Positions 8,580-17,569 of a DNA stretch of 64,000 bases are shown in pieces. The notes under the pieces were generated by a model that saw nothing but the letters and a program-made list of their open reading frames with translations, was not told where the DNA came from and searched no databases. Both the position numbers and the translations under genes were made by a program. Numbering within the stretch: the first letter of the stretch is position 1; each line of letters opens with the position of its first letter. This DNA is from JAISGQ01 sp964500965 (GTDB lineage: Bacteria > Bacillota > Clostridia > Oscillospirales > Acutalibacteraceae): positions 6,080 to 70,079 of the forward strand of contig CAZCQZ010000006.1 in NCBI GenBank assembly GCA_964500965.1. The letters run 5' to 3'.

Positions 8580-9608
8580 ATGAAAGAAGCAATCGCAAAG
8601 CTGCGCGCTCAGTTTGAGCAGGACTCGGCAAAGGCGGCAACCGTTGCCGAAGTCGAATCGCTGAGAATTGCATATCTCGGCAAAAAAGGCTCTGTCACAG
8701 AGCTTTTGGGCAAGCTTCGTGACGTTCCCAACGAGCAGAAAAAAGAGGTTGCTCAGGGCATTAACGAGCTGAAAAAGTATGCCGAGGGTATTATCACCGA
8801 AAAGGCGGCTGATTTAAAGGCAAAGGAGGAGGCCGCGGCTATTGCCTCTGCCGAGCGTTACGATGTAACTATGCCTCTTGCCGAAAAGCTCGGCTCTCTC
8901 CACCCCATAACCCTCGTTCAGCGTGAAGTTGAGCAGATTTTTGCCACCATGGGCTTTACCATTGAGGATTACAGCGAGGTAGTTACAGACTACGAGTGCT
9001 TTGAGGGAGTAAACATTCCCAAACATCACCCTGCCCGTGATATGCAGGACACCTATTATCTTGATAACGGTCAGCTCTTGAAAACTCACACCAGTGCGGC
9101 ACAAAACGCAATATTGCGCAAATACGGCGCGCCTCTGCGTGCTATATTCCCCGGTCGTTGCTTCAGAAACGAGGCAACAGACGCCTGCCATGAAAACACC
9201 TTTTTCCAGATGGAGGGTATGATGGTTGATGAAAATATCTCCATTTCAAACCTCATCTATTTCATGAAAACCATGCTTTCCGAGGTCTTTCAGAGAGATG
9301 TCAAGGTAAGGCTTCGCCCCGGATTTTTCCCCTTTGTCGAGCCGGGCTTTGAGCTTGATATTTCCTGCCTTATCTGCGGCGGTGAGGGCTGTCCGAGCTG
9401 TAAGAACAGCGGCTGGCTTGAGCTTTGTCCCTGCGGAATGATACACCCCAACGTACTGCGTGAGGGTGGCGTTGACCCCGAAAAGTACACCGGCTTTGCC
9501 TTTGGACTGGGTCTTACCCGTCTTGCCATGATGAGATACGGAATCAAGGATATTCGCGTACTCAACAGCGGCAATCTTAAAGCCATGACCCAGTTTACTG
9601 CCAAATAA
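8580..9608 (+). CDS. pheS: Phenylalanyl-tRNA synthetase alpha subunit
   Basis: About 342 residues, normal for PheS. An N-terminal coiled-coil with IAYLGKKGSVTELL precedes the class II catalytic core. The core carries HHPARDMQDTYY, motif 2 in FRNEATDACHENTFFQMEG, and motif 3 GFAFGLGLTRLAMMRYGI. A Cys-rich insert (CLICGGEGCPSCKNSG) just before PNVLREGGVDP matches the variant seen in other Gram-positive PheS. It charges tRNA-Phe as an alpha2-beta2 enzyme with PheT, encoded 16 bases downstream. An earlier in-frame TTG at 8559 is less likely than ATG 8580, which follows AAAGGA and gives the usual N-terminus. Confidence 0.97.
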   Translation: MKEAIAKLRAQFEQDSAKAATVAEVESLRIAYLGKKGSVTELLGKLRDVPNEQKKEVAQGINELKKYAEGIITEKAADLKAKEEAAAIASAERYDVTMPLAEKLGSLHPITLVQREVEQIFATMGFTIEDYSEVVTDYECFEGVNIPKHHPARDMQDTYYLDNGQLLKTHTSAAQNAILRKYGAPLRAIFPGRCFRNEATDACHENTFFQMEGMMVDENISISNLIYFMKTMLSEVFQRDVKVRLRPGFFPFVEPGFELDISCLICGGEGCPSCKNSGWLELCPCGMIHPNVLREGGVDPEKYTGFAFGLGLTRLAMMRYGIKDIRVLNSGNLKAMTQFTAK

Positions 9609-9624
9609 GAAAGGAGAGGTTAAA

Positions 9625-12000
9625 ATGCTTATTTCAATGAATTGGATAAACGAGTTTGTTGACCTCAGCGGTCTTGACCTCGATGAGCTTATCCACCGCT
9701 TCACCCTCTCCACTGCCGAGGTTGAAGATATTTTCCACATGGGCGAAAATCTTACAGGCGTTGTCACCGCAAGGATTCTGTCCGTTGAACAGCACCCCAA
9801 AAAGGAAAAGATTCATATGCTCAAGGTCGATAAGGGCGATGAGATTGTTGACATTGTGTGCGGTGCGCCTAATGTCAGAGAGGGTCTTATTGTACCCCTT
9901 GCCACCGACGGAGCAAATGTCAACGGCTATCCCATAAAGGTTGCAAAGGTCTACGGTCATATGAGCCACGGTATGTGCTGTTCCGAAGCGGAGCTGGGCA
10001 TTTCCGCCGACGGCAGCGGTCTTATGGAGCTTCCGGAGGGCACTCCCATAGGCGTTGATATTCGCGATATTTACGAAATCCGCGACACCGTTTTCGAGGT
10101 GGACAACAAATCTCTTACAAACCGTCCCGACCTTTGGGGTCACTACGGCATTGCCCGTGAGTTTTCCGCGCTGACAGGCAGACCCTTAAAGCCCCTTGAC
10201 CGTGTCGATTCAACCGCATTTAAAAATCTGCCCGAAATTGATATTGATATAAAAGATAAGGAAAACTGCTTCCGCTACACCTCCGTTAAGGTTGAAAACG
10301 TGACCGTGCCCGTAAGCCCGGTCAATATGCGTATTCGCCTGCATTACTGTGGCACAAGAGCCATAAATCTGCTTGCCGACCTTACCAACTATCTTATGCT
10401 TGAAATGGGTCAGCCCATGCACGCCTTTGATTCTCGAAAGGTAAGCAAAATTGAGGTACAGCGTTTTGCAGAGCCGTTTACATTCAGAACGCTTGATGAT
10501 ACCGAGCGTAACATAGACCCGGAAACGCTGATGATAACCAGCGGCGGTGAGCCTGTTGCAATCGCAGGTATAATGGGCGGTCTTGCCTCCGAGATTGAGG
10601 ACGATACAACCTCATTGCTTCTGGAGAGTGCGACCTTTGATGCGGTTTCTATCAGAAAGAGTGCCACAAGGCTCGGACTGAGAACAGATGCTTCCGCGCG
10701 ATATGAAAAAACTCTTGACCCCGAAAATACACTTCCTGCCGTCGAGCGTTACCTGTGGTTGCTTAAACAGACAGACCCCGATGCAAAAGTGGTTTCCGCC
10801 GTTACCGACAGCTATGTGAGAAAGTACAAGAAGATTTCCCTTGACTTCGACAAGAAGTACGTTGACCGCTATACCGGCATAAAAATTACCAATGCCCGTA
10901 TAATAAAAACTCTGGAGGCATTGGGATTCACCGTCAGACACGAGAAGAACAATTTCTCCGTTGACGTTCCCTCATGGAGAGCTACCAAGGACGTCACTAT
11001 CAAGGCTGATATTATAGAAGAAATCACCAGAATTTACGGCTACGACAATTTCGAGATTAAAACCGCACCGTCGCCGCTTTACCCTGTTCGCGAGGCAGAG
11101 GGCAGACGTGATGACTTCATGATAAAGAATCTCCTTGCCGACCGCTTCTCTCTCCACGAGGTACATTCCTACATCTGGGCTGACAGCAGGAAGTTCAGAG
11201 AGATAGGCATTGAGGTAGAGGACAATGTTAAGCTTATCAATTCTATCAATCCCGACCAGATTGTCATAAGAAACAGCATGATACCTACACTGCTTTCCAT
11301 GACTGCCGAAAACAGGCTCTTTGATTCTTCTTTCGGCATTTTTGAGATAGGCAGAGTGGTAGAGGGACTTAAAGCAGACGGACTTTGCAATGAGCGCAAG
11401 AAGCTGGGCATTGTTCTGTATTCCAGAATTGAAAGCGAAAAGACCCTTTATCTGAAGCTCAAGGATATTCTCATGACAATAAATGCCGTGGTTAAGGGCG
11501 GCGTGCTTTCACTGCGCAGTGCGGAAAAGACTTCTCATGCTTGGCAGCACCCCATAAACACTGCCGAAATAGTGCGTGGAGACGAGGTTATGGGCTTCAT
11601 TACCGCCGTTCACCCTGCGGTATGCGCGGCAATAGATAAAAAAGCCGCAGTTGTTGCACTTGAGCTGGATATGAACGCTCTGTCCGCACAGCAGACCGCC
11701 GGAATCAGCTACGCAGACCCCGGCAAATTCCCGGAAATGGATATTGACCTTACCCTCCTGCTTGAAAAAGGCGGTCAGTACGGCGAGGTCAAGTCTGTTA
11801 TTGATTCCGTTGAAAGCGCTATTCTCAAAAAGGTTGCCCTTGCCGATGTATATGAGGGTGCAGAGCTTAACGGCGCACGTGCCGTTACAGTCCGACTGAC
11901 CTTTGCCTCCGATGACAGAACGCTGTCGGGAGATGAGGTACAGACAGAAGTGAATGAGGTTTTAAATGCTCTTAAAGCTAAGGGCATAAATATGAAATAG
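9625..12000 (+). CDS. pheT: Phenylalanyl-tRNA synthetase beta subunit
   Basis: 791 residues, full length. The order is: N-terminal MNWINEFVDLSGLDLDEL, the EMAP/Myf-type tRNA-binding domain (about 40-150, with VVTARILSVEQHPKKEKIHMLK split by normal loops), B3/B4 editing domain (GQPMHAFDSRKV, IMGGLASEI), B5 domain, core fold (LLADRFSLHEVHSYIW) and a C-terminal anticodon-binding FDX-ACB domain (RLTFASDDRTLSGDEV). It partners PheS and edits mischarged Tyr-tRNA-Phe. It follows pheS with a good GGAGAGG SD and shares the T-box control. Confidence 0.97.
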   Translation: MLISMNWINEFVDLSGLDLDELIHRFTLSTAEVEDIFHMGENLTGVVTARILSVEQHPKKEKIHMLKVDKGDEIVDIVCGAPNVREGLIVPLATDGANVNGYPIKVAKVYGHMSHGMCCSEAELGISADGSGLMELPEGTPIGVDIRDIYEIRDTVFEVDNKSLTNRPDLWGHYGIAREFSALTGRPLKPLDRVDSTAFKNLPEIDIDIKDKENCFRYTSVKVENVTVPVSPVNMRIRLHYCGTRAINLLADLTNYLMLEMGQPMHAFDSRKVSKIEVQRFAEPFTFRTLDDTERNIDPETLMITSGGEPVAIAGIMGGLASEIEDDTTSLLLESATFDAVSIRKSATRLGLRTDASARYEKTLDPENTLPAVERYLWLLKQTDPDAKVVSAVTDSYVRKYKKISLDFDKKYVDRYTGIKITNARIIKTLEALGFTVRHEKNNFSVDVPSWRATKDVTIKADIIEEITRIYGYDNFEIKTAPSPLYPVREAEGRRDDFMIKNLLADRFSLHEVHSYIWADSRKFREIGIEVEDNVKLINSINPDQIVIRNSMIPTLLSMTAENRLFDSSFGIFEIGRVVEGLKADGLCNERKKLGIVLYSRIESEKTLYLKLKDILMTINAVVKGGVLSLRSAEKTSHAWQHPINTAEIVRGDEVMGFITAVHPAVCAAIDKKAAVVALELDMNALSAQQTAGISYADPGKFPEMDIDLTLLLEKGGQYGEVKSVIDSVESAILKKVALADVYEGAELNGARAVTVRLTFASDDRTLSGDEVQTEVNEVLNALKAKGINMK

Positions 12001-12014
12001 GAGAGGAAATCGAC

Positions 12015-12284
12015 ATGGAAAACATCAAAGAATTTATCGAAAAAGCAGTATCCAAAATCAAGGAATCACCCGACCTGCTGAAAAAGTTCAAGGCAGACCC
12101 CAAGGGCACTGTAAAGAGCATCGTCGGTGACCTTGACGAAAATGTAATATCCGGCATTGTTGCCGCAGTAAAGGAAAAGCTCGGTGACGGCAATGTCCTC
12201 GACAGCATAAAGGATAAGCTGGGCGACAGCGATGCCATTGACGGCGTTAAGGATAAGCTGGGCGGTCTTTTCAAGAAGAACTGA
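12015..12284 (+). CDS. Small helical protein of unknown function
   Basis: 89 residues, no recognised enzyme domain. The N-terminal half (FIEKAVSKIKESPDLLKKFK, then DPKGTVKSIVG) resembles small clostridial proteins of the pattern 'ELLKKFKxDP'. The C-terminal half has two near copies of a DSIKDKLGDSDAIDGVKDKLGG-type helical repeat. It is soluble, amphipathic and without Cys. It starts 15 bases after pheT with a clear GGAGAGG SD, so it is the last gene of the pheST operon before the strong hairpin at 12286. No function is proposed. Confidence 0.75.
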   Translation: MENIKEFIEKAVSKIKESPDLLKKFKADPKGTVKSIVGDLDENVISGIVAAVKEKLGDGNVLDSIKDKLGDSDAIDGVKDKLGGLFKKN

Positions 12285-12285
12285 T

Positions 12286-12346
12286 TTTGATAGATACAAA
12301 AAACGGATTCGGTATTTTGCCGAATCCGTTTTTTGTATCTATCAAA
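12286..12346. terminator. Terminator with a perfect 27-bp stem
   Basis: Positions 12286-12312 are the exact reverse complement of 12320-12346, with a 7-nt loop (TATTTTG). The stem holds A6 on the left arm and T6 on the right arm, so it can end transcription in both directions. It separates the pheST operon from the zinc operon. The outer TTTGATAGATAC arm is longer than an intrinsic terminator needs. Confidence 0.85.
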
Positions 12347-12360
12347 TGATAGTATTATAC

Positions 12361-12411
12361 TTGACAATCGAATGACTGTGGCTATAATGATATTGATAAT
12401 CAGTATCAATA
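12361..12411 (+). promoter_or_regulatory. Zinc operon promoter with overlapping Fur-family operator
   Basis: TTGACA (12361-12366) and TATAAT (12383-12388) are spaced 16 bp. Immediately downstream, TATTGATA (12391-12398) and TATCAATA (12404-12411) form a perfect 8-5-8 palindrome of the Fur/Zur box type, covering the start site. The Fur-family gene is the first in the operon, so zinc-dependent autorepression is the natural reading (inference). Confidence 0.75.
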
Positions 12412-12423
12412 AGAGGTGAGCAG

Positions 12424-12831
12424 ATGTCAGTCCAACGGAACACCAGACAGCGGCAGATTATTCTCGATTGCCTTAAAAAGCTGAAAAACGGACACGTAAC
12501 TGCCGATGAGCTGACCGAGCTTGTTCGGGAGAAATCACCGAACATCGGCAGAGCCACTGTGTACAGGTATCTCAATCAGCTTCATGAGGAGGGAGCTGTG
12601 AGAAAATACACTCTGCCTGACGGCGCAGGTTTTTGCTGGCAGTATGTGGGAGAACAGCCGGAGTGCCACTGTCACTACCACTTGAAATGCAATTCTTGCG
12701 GAGAGGTTATGCACCTTGAAAGCAAGCTGTTGGATACACTCAGTGAAAGCCTGAAAGAGAATGACGGCTTTGAAATTGACCGCGGCGATACTGTATTTTA
12801 CGGCAAATGCTCGAAGTGCCGCAATAAATAG
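12424..12831 (+). CDS. zur: Fur-family metalloregulator, probably Zur
   Basis: 135 residues. An N-terminal winged helix (TRQRQIILDCLKKL; recognition region NIGRATVYRYLNQL) precedes a C-terminal dimer/metal domain. The metal domain has HCHYHLKCNSCG (sensor histidines plus the first CxxC) and a C-terminal CSKC (second structural CxxC). Fur, PerR and Zur cannot be told apart by motif alone. Co-transcription with a zinc ABC uptake system and a palindromic operator over its own promoter point to Zur. SD is GAGGTG. Confidence 0.87.
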   Translation: MSVQRNTRQRQIILDCLKKLKNGHVTADELTELVREKSPNIGRATVYRYLNQLHEEGAVRKYTLPDGAGFCWQYVGEQPECHCHYHLKCNSCGEVMHLESKLLDTLSESLKENDGFEIDRGDTVFYGKCSKCRNK

Positions 12832-12840
12832 GAGATTGTT

Positions 12841-13767
12841 ATGAAAAAAATACTATCTGTAATTCTTTCCGTTGTGATTATTTGCGGCTGCTTTTGCGTA
12901 ACAGGCTGTTCTGCGGACAGCGGAAAAAACAAAATCATAGCCACACTGTTTCCTCAGTACAGCTTCGCAAAGCAGATTGCAGGAGACAATTTTGAAGTTG
13001 AGTTGCTTTTGACACCGGGTACGGAAAGTCATACCTACGACCCCTCAACAGCCGACGCCTACACTATTTCACAGGCGGCGTTGTTTCTGTACACCGGAGA
13101 TGAAATGGAGCCGTGGGCGGCAAATCTGCTTGATTCACTGGGAAGCGATTGCCCGAAAACCGTCAACTGTTCCGACAACGTAGAGCTTTACGCCGATGAG
13201 CACGAACATGAACACGAGCATGAGGAACATTCTCACGGTGCAGACCCGCACATTTGGCTTGATATGCAAAATGCCTGCATAATGGCAGACAACATTTGTA
13301 ACGGTCTGTGCGAAATCGACTCGGAAAACGCCGAATATTATAAAGAAAACACCGCAAAGCTCAAGGCAGAGCTTATGCAGATTGACAGTGAATTTGAAGA
13401 AATGCTTGAAAACGCCGACACAAAAACAATCGTTTTCGGCGGCAGATTTTCCTATATTTATTTTATCGAACGCTACGGTCTTTCATATGTCAGCGCATAC
13501 AAATCCTGTGATACCACGGCAGACCCCAGCCTGTCGGATATTGCGGAGGTTGTCGGCTACATAAGGGACAACGATGTCAAGGTAATATACTATGAGGAGC
13601 TTTCCGACCCGAAAGTAGCACGTTCGATTGCGGAGGAAACGGGAATAGAGATGCGTGAGTTTTCAACCGGTCATAATGTGACCGCAGAACAGCTTGAAAG
13701 CGGCGTGACATTCCAAAATATTATGTATCAGAATCTTGAAAATCTCAGAGAGGGGCTTTGCGCTTGA
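12841..13767 (+). CDS. znuA: Zinc-binding lipoprotein of ABC uptake system
   Basis: 308 residues. A lipoprotein signal ends in VTGC (lipid-modified Cys at about 23). The cluster A-I solute-binding fold has metal ligands in GTESHTYDPS, a His/Glu-rich loop (EHEHEHEHEEHSHG, about 120-133) ahead of ADPHIWLD, and a late Asp/Glu region. The His-rich loop is typical of zinc rather than manganese binders. It captures zinc outside the membrane and hands it to ZnuB. It follows zur by 9 bases and overlaps znuC by 4. Confidence 0.93.
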   Translation: MKKILSVILSVVIICGCFCVTGCSADSGKNKIIATLFPQYSFAKQIAGDNFEVELLLTPGTESHTYDPSTADAYTISQAALFLYTGDEMEPWAANLLDSLGSDCPKTVNCSDNVELYADEHEHEHEHEEHSHGADPHIWLDMQNACIMADNICNGLCEIDSENAEYYKENTAKLKAELMQIDSEFEEMLENADTKTIVFGGRFSYIYFIERYGLSYVSAYKSCDTTADPSLSDIAEVVGYIRDNDVKVIYYEELSDPKVARSIAEETGIEMREFSTGHNVTAEQLESGVTFQNIMYQNLENLREGLCA

Positions 13768-14507
13768 AACTGCTGGCCATTGAAAATTTAAAGCTTGAAT
13801 ACGGCGGACTTACCGCCATAGAAAACGTAAACCTCGATATTAACGAGGACGAATATATCTGCGTTGTAGGCAGCAACGGTTCGGGAAAATCCACGCTTAT
13901 GAAAGGCATTTTGGGGCTTCACAAGCCGTCAGGCGGAGCTATACATAAATATATCGACGAACGTGAAATTGCTTATCTTCCGCAGACAAGCCTTGCGGAA
14001 AGAGATTTTCCGGCAACGGTCAGGGAGGTTGTCAGCACCGGCAGACAGTGGAAAGGCAATGGGTATTTCAAATACTCAAAAGAGGACATAGAGGCAATCG
14101 ACGAGGCAATGGAGTTGCTGAATATCACAGAACTGCAAAACAGACGAATCGGCAGACTTTCCGGAGGACAACAGCAAAGGGCATATTTGGCACGTGCGCT
14201 GTGCAGAAAGCCCCGTCTGCTGTTGCTCGATGAGCCATGCTCCGGACTTGACCCACAGATAACAGCGCAGTTTTATGAGCTTTTGGGAGAGCTGTGCAGA
14301 GAACATAAAATTACAATTATAATGAACAGCCATGATTTAAACGAGGTTGCAAAATGTGCAAACAGGGTGGTAGTGATAAATCGAACGGTGGAGTTTGACG
14401 GAAGCAAAAACGAATGGCTGAAAAAATACGACCCCGGTTGTACGCTTCACAATGCAAACTGTGATGAAAACGGCGTTTGCGGCTGTGTCAGGGAGGGAAG
14501 AAAATGA
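13764..14507 (+). CDS. znuC: Zinc ABC transporter ATP-binding protein, TTG start
   Basis: About 247 residues. It has Walker A GSNGSGKST, Q-loop AYLPQTS, signature LSGGQQQR, Walker B LLLLDEPCSGLDP and H-loop NSHDLNEV. The C-terminus carries a small Cys/His cluster (CTLHNANCDENGVCGC) that could bind zinc (inference). The preferred start is the TTG at 13764, 8 bases after GAGGGG and overlapping the znuA stop as TTGA; the TTG at 13758 is too close to the SD. Confidence 0.93.
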   Translation: MKLLAIENLKLEYGGLTAIENVNLDINEDEYICVVGSNGSGKSTLMKGILGLHKPSGGAIHKYIDEREIAYLPQTSLAERDFPATVREVVSTGRQWKGNGYFKYSKEDIEAIDEAMELLNITELQNRRIGRLSGGQQQRAYLARALCRKPRLLLLDEPCSGLDPQITAQFYELLGELCREHKITIIMNSHDLNEVAKCANRVVVINRTVEFDGSKNEWLKKYDPGCTLHNANCDENGVCGCVREGRK

Positions 14508-15325
14508 GCCTTGAAATGCTTGTGGGAATATTTTCCCTTGCTTCGGTACAGAGGGCGCTGATATGCGGAACGCTTTTGAGCCTTTGCGCCGCACTTTTGG
14601 GCGTTATACTTGTGCAAAAGCGTTATGCGCTTATAGGTCACGGTCTGTCCGATGTAAGCTTTGCATCAGTGGCATTGTCATTGGCACTGGGCTTGCCTCC
14701 GCTGAGATTGGCGTTGCCCATAGTTGTGGCGGCGGCTTTCGGGATAATGTATATAAGTCAGAAAAAAGGCGCACAGGGCGATACGGTCATAGGTATGCTT
14801 GCTACAGGCTCACTGGCGGCAGGCATTATAATCACTTCTATGTCAACGGGTTTTAATACCGATGTTTACAGCTATATGTTCGGCAGTATTACGGCAGTCA
14901 GCACCTCCGACCTTGTGTGGAGCATCTGCCTTACGGTGCTTGTGGCAGTGTCCTTTGTTTTCCTTTACAACAGGCTGTTTATGGTCACATATGATGAAAA
15001 CTATGCCGCCGCCTGCGGTGTAAACACAAACAATTATCAGCTTTTGCTGTCACTGCTGACCGCATTGACGGTAGTGCTGTGTATGAAGCTTATGGGCACA
15101 TTGCTGATTTCCGCGCTGATAATATTTCCCACCGTTTCGGCACGAAAGATAGCAAAGAGCTTTAAATCTCTTGTGATAATCACGGTGATAATTTCCGTTG
15201 CCTGCTTCCTGCTGGGAATGGTATGCTCGGCGGTGTTTGACCTGCCCTCCGGCGCAAGTGTGGTAGTGGTAAATCTTGCTGTATGGGCAGGCTGTAGCAT
15301 AGCCGGAAAGGTTTTAGACAGATAA
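14504..15325 (+). CDS. znuB: Zinc ABC transporter permease
   Basis: About 273 residues with eight or so hydrophobic helices. It carries ABC-3 family landmarks: LLGVILVQKRYALIGHGLSD at the N-terminus, GSITAVSTSDL, and LMGTLLISALIIFPTVSA. The ATG at 14504 overlaps the znuC stop (ATGA) and has GGGAGG 7 bases upstream. An earlier in-frame start would lie inside znuC and lacks an SD. It forms the channel for zinc entry with ZnuA and ZnuC. Confidence 0.94.
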   Translation: MSLEMLVGIFSLASVQRALICGTLLSLCAALLGVILVQKRYALIGHGLSDVSFASVALSLALGLPPLRLALPIVVAAAFGIMYISQKKGAQGDTVIGMLATGSLAAGIIITSMSTGFNTDVYSYMFGSITAVSTSDLVWSICLTVLVAVSFVFLYNRLFMVTYDENYAAACGVNTNNYQLLLSLLTALTVVLCMKLMGTLLISALIIFPTVSARKIAKSFKSLVIITVIISVACFLLGMVCSAVFDLPSGASVVVVNLAVWAGCSIAGKVLDR

Positions 15326-15341
15326 ACAAAGGAGACTTGTA

Positions 15342-16709
15342 ATGAAGCGTGACAGGCAACAGCTATTACTTAACGAAAAGAATTTATATAAATCATTTAT
15401 AATCCTTGCTCTGCCGGTGTTCGGGGTAAATCTTCTCACCTCAATGAACGACCTTATAGACACATATTTCGTGGGAAATATGCCGGATTCCGTAGCGGCA
15501 CAGGCAGGAATGTCGGTTTCGTGGCCGCTTATAGCAATACTTACCGCCTTTAATCAGGGGCTTGCCATAGCAGGCGTGGCGGTAATAAGCCAATTTCTTG
15601 GCGCAGACAGAAAAAAGGAAGCACGAAAGTATTCCGGTATGCTGGTGATACTGGCGGTAATTCTCGGAATACTGATAAACGTTCTGCTTTATTTCCTTGC
15701 GCCGCCGGTGCTGAAGCTTATGGGCGCGGAGGACGGCGTGTACACAAGTGCGCTGACATATGTACAGGTGCGCGCCTTTGAAATGGTTGCGGCGTTCATA
15801 TTTGCGGCATTTCAGTCCATACGTCAATCCCGTGGCGATACTCTCACGCCGGTTATTTATTCGACAATCGGAATAATCGTAAATATATGCCTTAATGCCC
15901 TGTTCATTCAGCATATGGGAATGGGTGTGTACGGTGCGGCATTGGCAACGGTTATAAGTCAGGTAATTAAAGTACCGTTCTGCCTGTACCATATGTTTAT
16001 CGAGAAAGGCGAGGGGAGACTGAAAATCAAAGACCTGAAGCCGGATTTGAAGCGAATTACGAAGCTTGTGAAAATCGCTTTGCCCTCCGCCGGGGCACAG
16101 GCGTTCAGCTCTTTCGGATTTCTGTTTTTGCAGGTGTTTATACTTTCCTACGGCGACGAGGTTGCGGCGGCATTCAGCCTGGGCAATAAAGTGAGCAATC
16201 TGTTGCTGATGCCGGTTATGGCACTTGGAAGCGTGCTTGCCACTTTTGTTGGACAAAATATAGGTAACGGCAATAAAGCACGTGCGTTGCAATCATACAA
16301 GGTGTGCCGCAACCTGGGAATATGGGTGTCGGTCATCGGAGCGGCGGTACTTATGCCTATTAGAGAATGGGCGATAGGACTGCTTTCAAATGATGCTGAG
16401 ACGGTAATAATCGGCACGGAATATACAATATACGTGCTTCTGATGCAACCGTTAATGGCAATGTTCCAAAGCTACCTGAGCCTTTTCAACGGCGCGGGAA
16501 AAACACAGTATTCGTTTATAATGACCACGGTAAGACTGTGGGGCTTGAGATTGCCGATGATATGGCTGTTCCAGCATTTTACGAACATCGGCAGAAGCGG
16601 CATATGGTGGGCAATGCTTTTGAGCAATCTGCTCATTGTAATTGTCGGCGCACTGCTGTTTAAGAGAGTTGATTTCAACGCAAACATTTCAAAGGAGAAA
16701 ACGGCATAG
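15342..16709 (+). CDS. MATE-family efflux transporter
   Basis: 455 residues, 12 predicted helices. The N-terminal MATE half starts with FIILALPVFGVNLLTSMNDL; the second half starts with KIALPSAGAQAFSSFG. NorM/DinF-type proteins export cationic drugs or other organic compounds using Na+ or H+. It begins 16 bases after znuB with its own AGGAG, so it is probably the last gene of the zinc operon. A link between zinc status and export is possible but unproven. A terminator follows at 16719. Confidence 0.92.
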   Translation: MKRDRQQLLLNEKNLYKSFIILALPVFGVNLLTSMNDLIDTYFVGNMPDSVAAQAGMSVSWPLIAILTAFNQGLAIAGVAVISQFLGADRKKEARKYSGMLVILAVILGILINVLLYFLAPPVLKLMGAEDGVYTSALTYVQVRAFEMVAAFIFAAFQSIRQSRGDTLTPVIYSTIGIIVNICLNALFIQHMGMGVYGAALATVISQVIKVPFCLYHMFIEKGEGRLKIKDLKPDLKRITKLVKIALPSAGAQAFSSFGFLFLQVFILSYGDEVAAAFSLGNKVSNLLLMPVMALGSVLATFVGQNIGNGNKARALQSYKVCRNLGIWVSVIGAAVLMPIREWAIGLLSNDAETVIIGTEYTIYVLLMQPLMAMFQSYLSLFNGAGKTQYSFIMTTVRLWGLRLPMIWLFQHFTNIGRSGIWWAMLLSNLLIVIVGALLFKRVDFNANISKEKTA

Positions 16710-16718
16710 TAAATACAA

Positions 16719-16750
16719 GGGCTGTAAAAAACTTGCGTTTTTTACAGCCC
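16719..16750. terminator. Bidirectional terminator (GCTGTAAAA hairpin family)
   Basis: GGGCTGTAAAAAAC (16719-16732) and GTTTTTTACAGCCC (16737-16750) form a perfect 14-bp stem with a TTGC loop. It lies between the convergent MATE gene and the DUF1836 gene and serves both. Confidence 0.9.
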
Positions 16751-16756
16751 GGTTTA

Positions 16757-17404
16757 TTATTCCGATTCTTCTTTTTTCTCAATGCTTTTGGCGTTTTCAC
16801 CTACAGTCTGAGCTTCGACCGAAAGCACGGTGTCCATATCTTCGCCTTGAAGATTTACGATTTTTTCGGTCATTATTTTTGAAAAACCTGCCAGAACAGC
16901 GGTAAGCATAACGATTCTTGAAACGGAGCCGGGGGTGTTTTCCGTTTCGACCGGAGAGAGAATATCACGGGAATTTGCACGAACCTGCTTGATAAAGTAC
17001 ATAGCGGCATCACGGTGTTGTTTAACGTAGTCGCTGTAGACAGCTTTAACTTCATCTTCGGTCAGACCCATAGGTATCATTTTCTGAACATAAGCAATGC
17101 TCACACTTTGCTTGAGGGTACATATCATAATAAGATAGGCAATATGTATACGGGAATATTTTTTCTTGCAGGGTGCAGGCATAATTTTAAGCCTGACATA
17201 ATTGTTTATTGCGGTCGGAGTTACAACGTCGCCCTCATTATCCTCCGACGGAAAAAAATAAAGCCATTGGGAAAGCAGTGCAATGACCTGTTCCATATAA
17301 AGGTCGATAGTGGGAAGCTCGTCCCAGGTAGGAAGACGATAGCTTTTCAGTGAACGCTCCCAACGTTTGAGTTTGTGAGCAATAAGGCTTCTATCGTAAA
17401 ACAT
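16757..17404 (-). CDS. DUF1836-domain protein
   Basis: 215 residues. The body matches the DUF1836 pattern: LPTWDELPTIDLYMEQVI (about 25-42), then TPTAINNYVRLKIMPAP and KKYSRIHIAYLIMICTLKQ. This resembles a winged-helix/MerR-like arrangement and is common in Clostridia and Lactobacillales. The C-terminal 45 residues are charged. The biochemical role of this family is not established; a DNA-binding role is an inference from fold-like features. It is divergent from the degV gene at 17570. Confidence 0.88.
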   Translation of the reverse strand: MFYDRSLIAHKLKRWERSLKSYRLPTWDELPTIDLYMEQVIALLSQWLYFFPSEDNEGDVVTPTAINNYVRLKIMPAPCKKKYSRIHIAYLIMICTLKQSVSIAYVQKMIPMGLTEDEVKAVYSDYVKQHRDAAMYFIKQVRANSRDILSPVETENTPGSVSRIVMLTAVLAGFSKIMTEKIVNLQGEDMDTVLSVEAQTVGENAKSIEKKEESE

Positions 17405-17504
17405 TTCAATATACCCTCCGATAAATTTTCGTATATTATATTACAATATTGCAAAAATCTCAAGGCGTTTTAATTTTCTATAATAAATTAGTTACAAATA
17501 AGTA

Positions 17505-17534
17505 TTGACTTTTAGGTATGTGATATTGTATATT
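17505..17534 (+). promoter_or_regulatory. Promoter of the degV gene
   Basis: TTGACT (17505-17510) and TATATT (17529-17534) with an 18-bp spacer, about 36 bases before the ATG. Confidence 0.6.
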
Positions 17535-17569
17535 AGATACACAAATTCGGAGTACGAGGAGCGCGGCAT

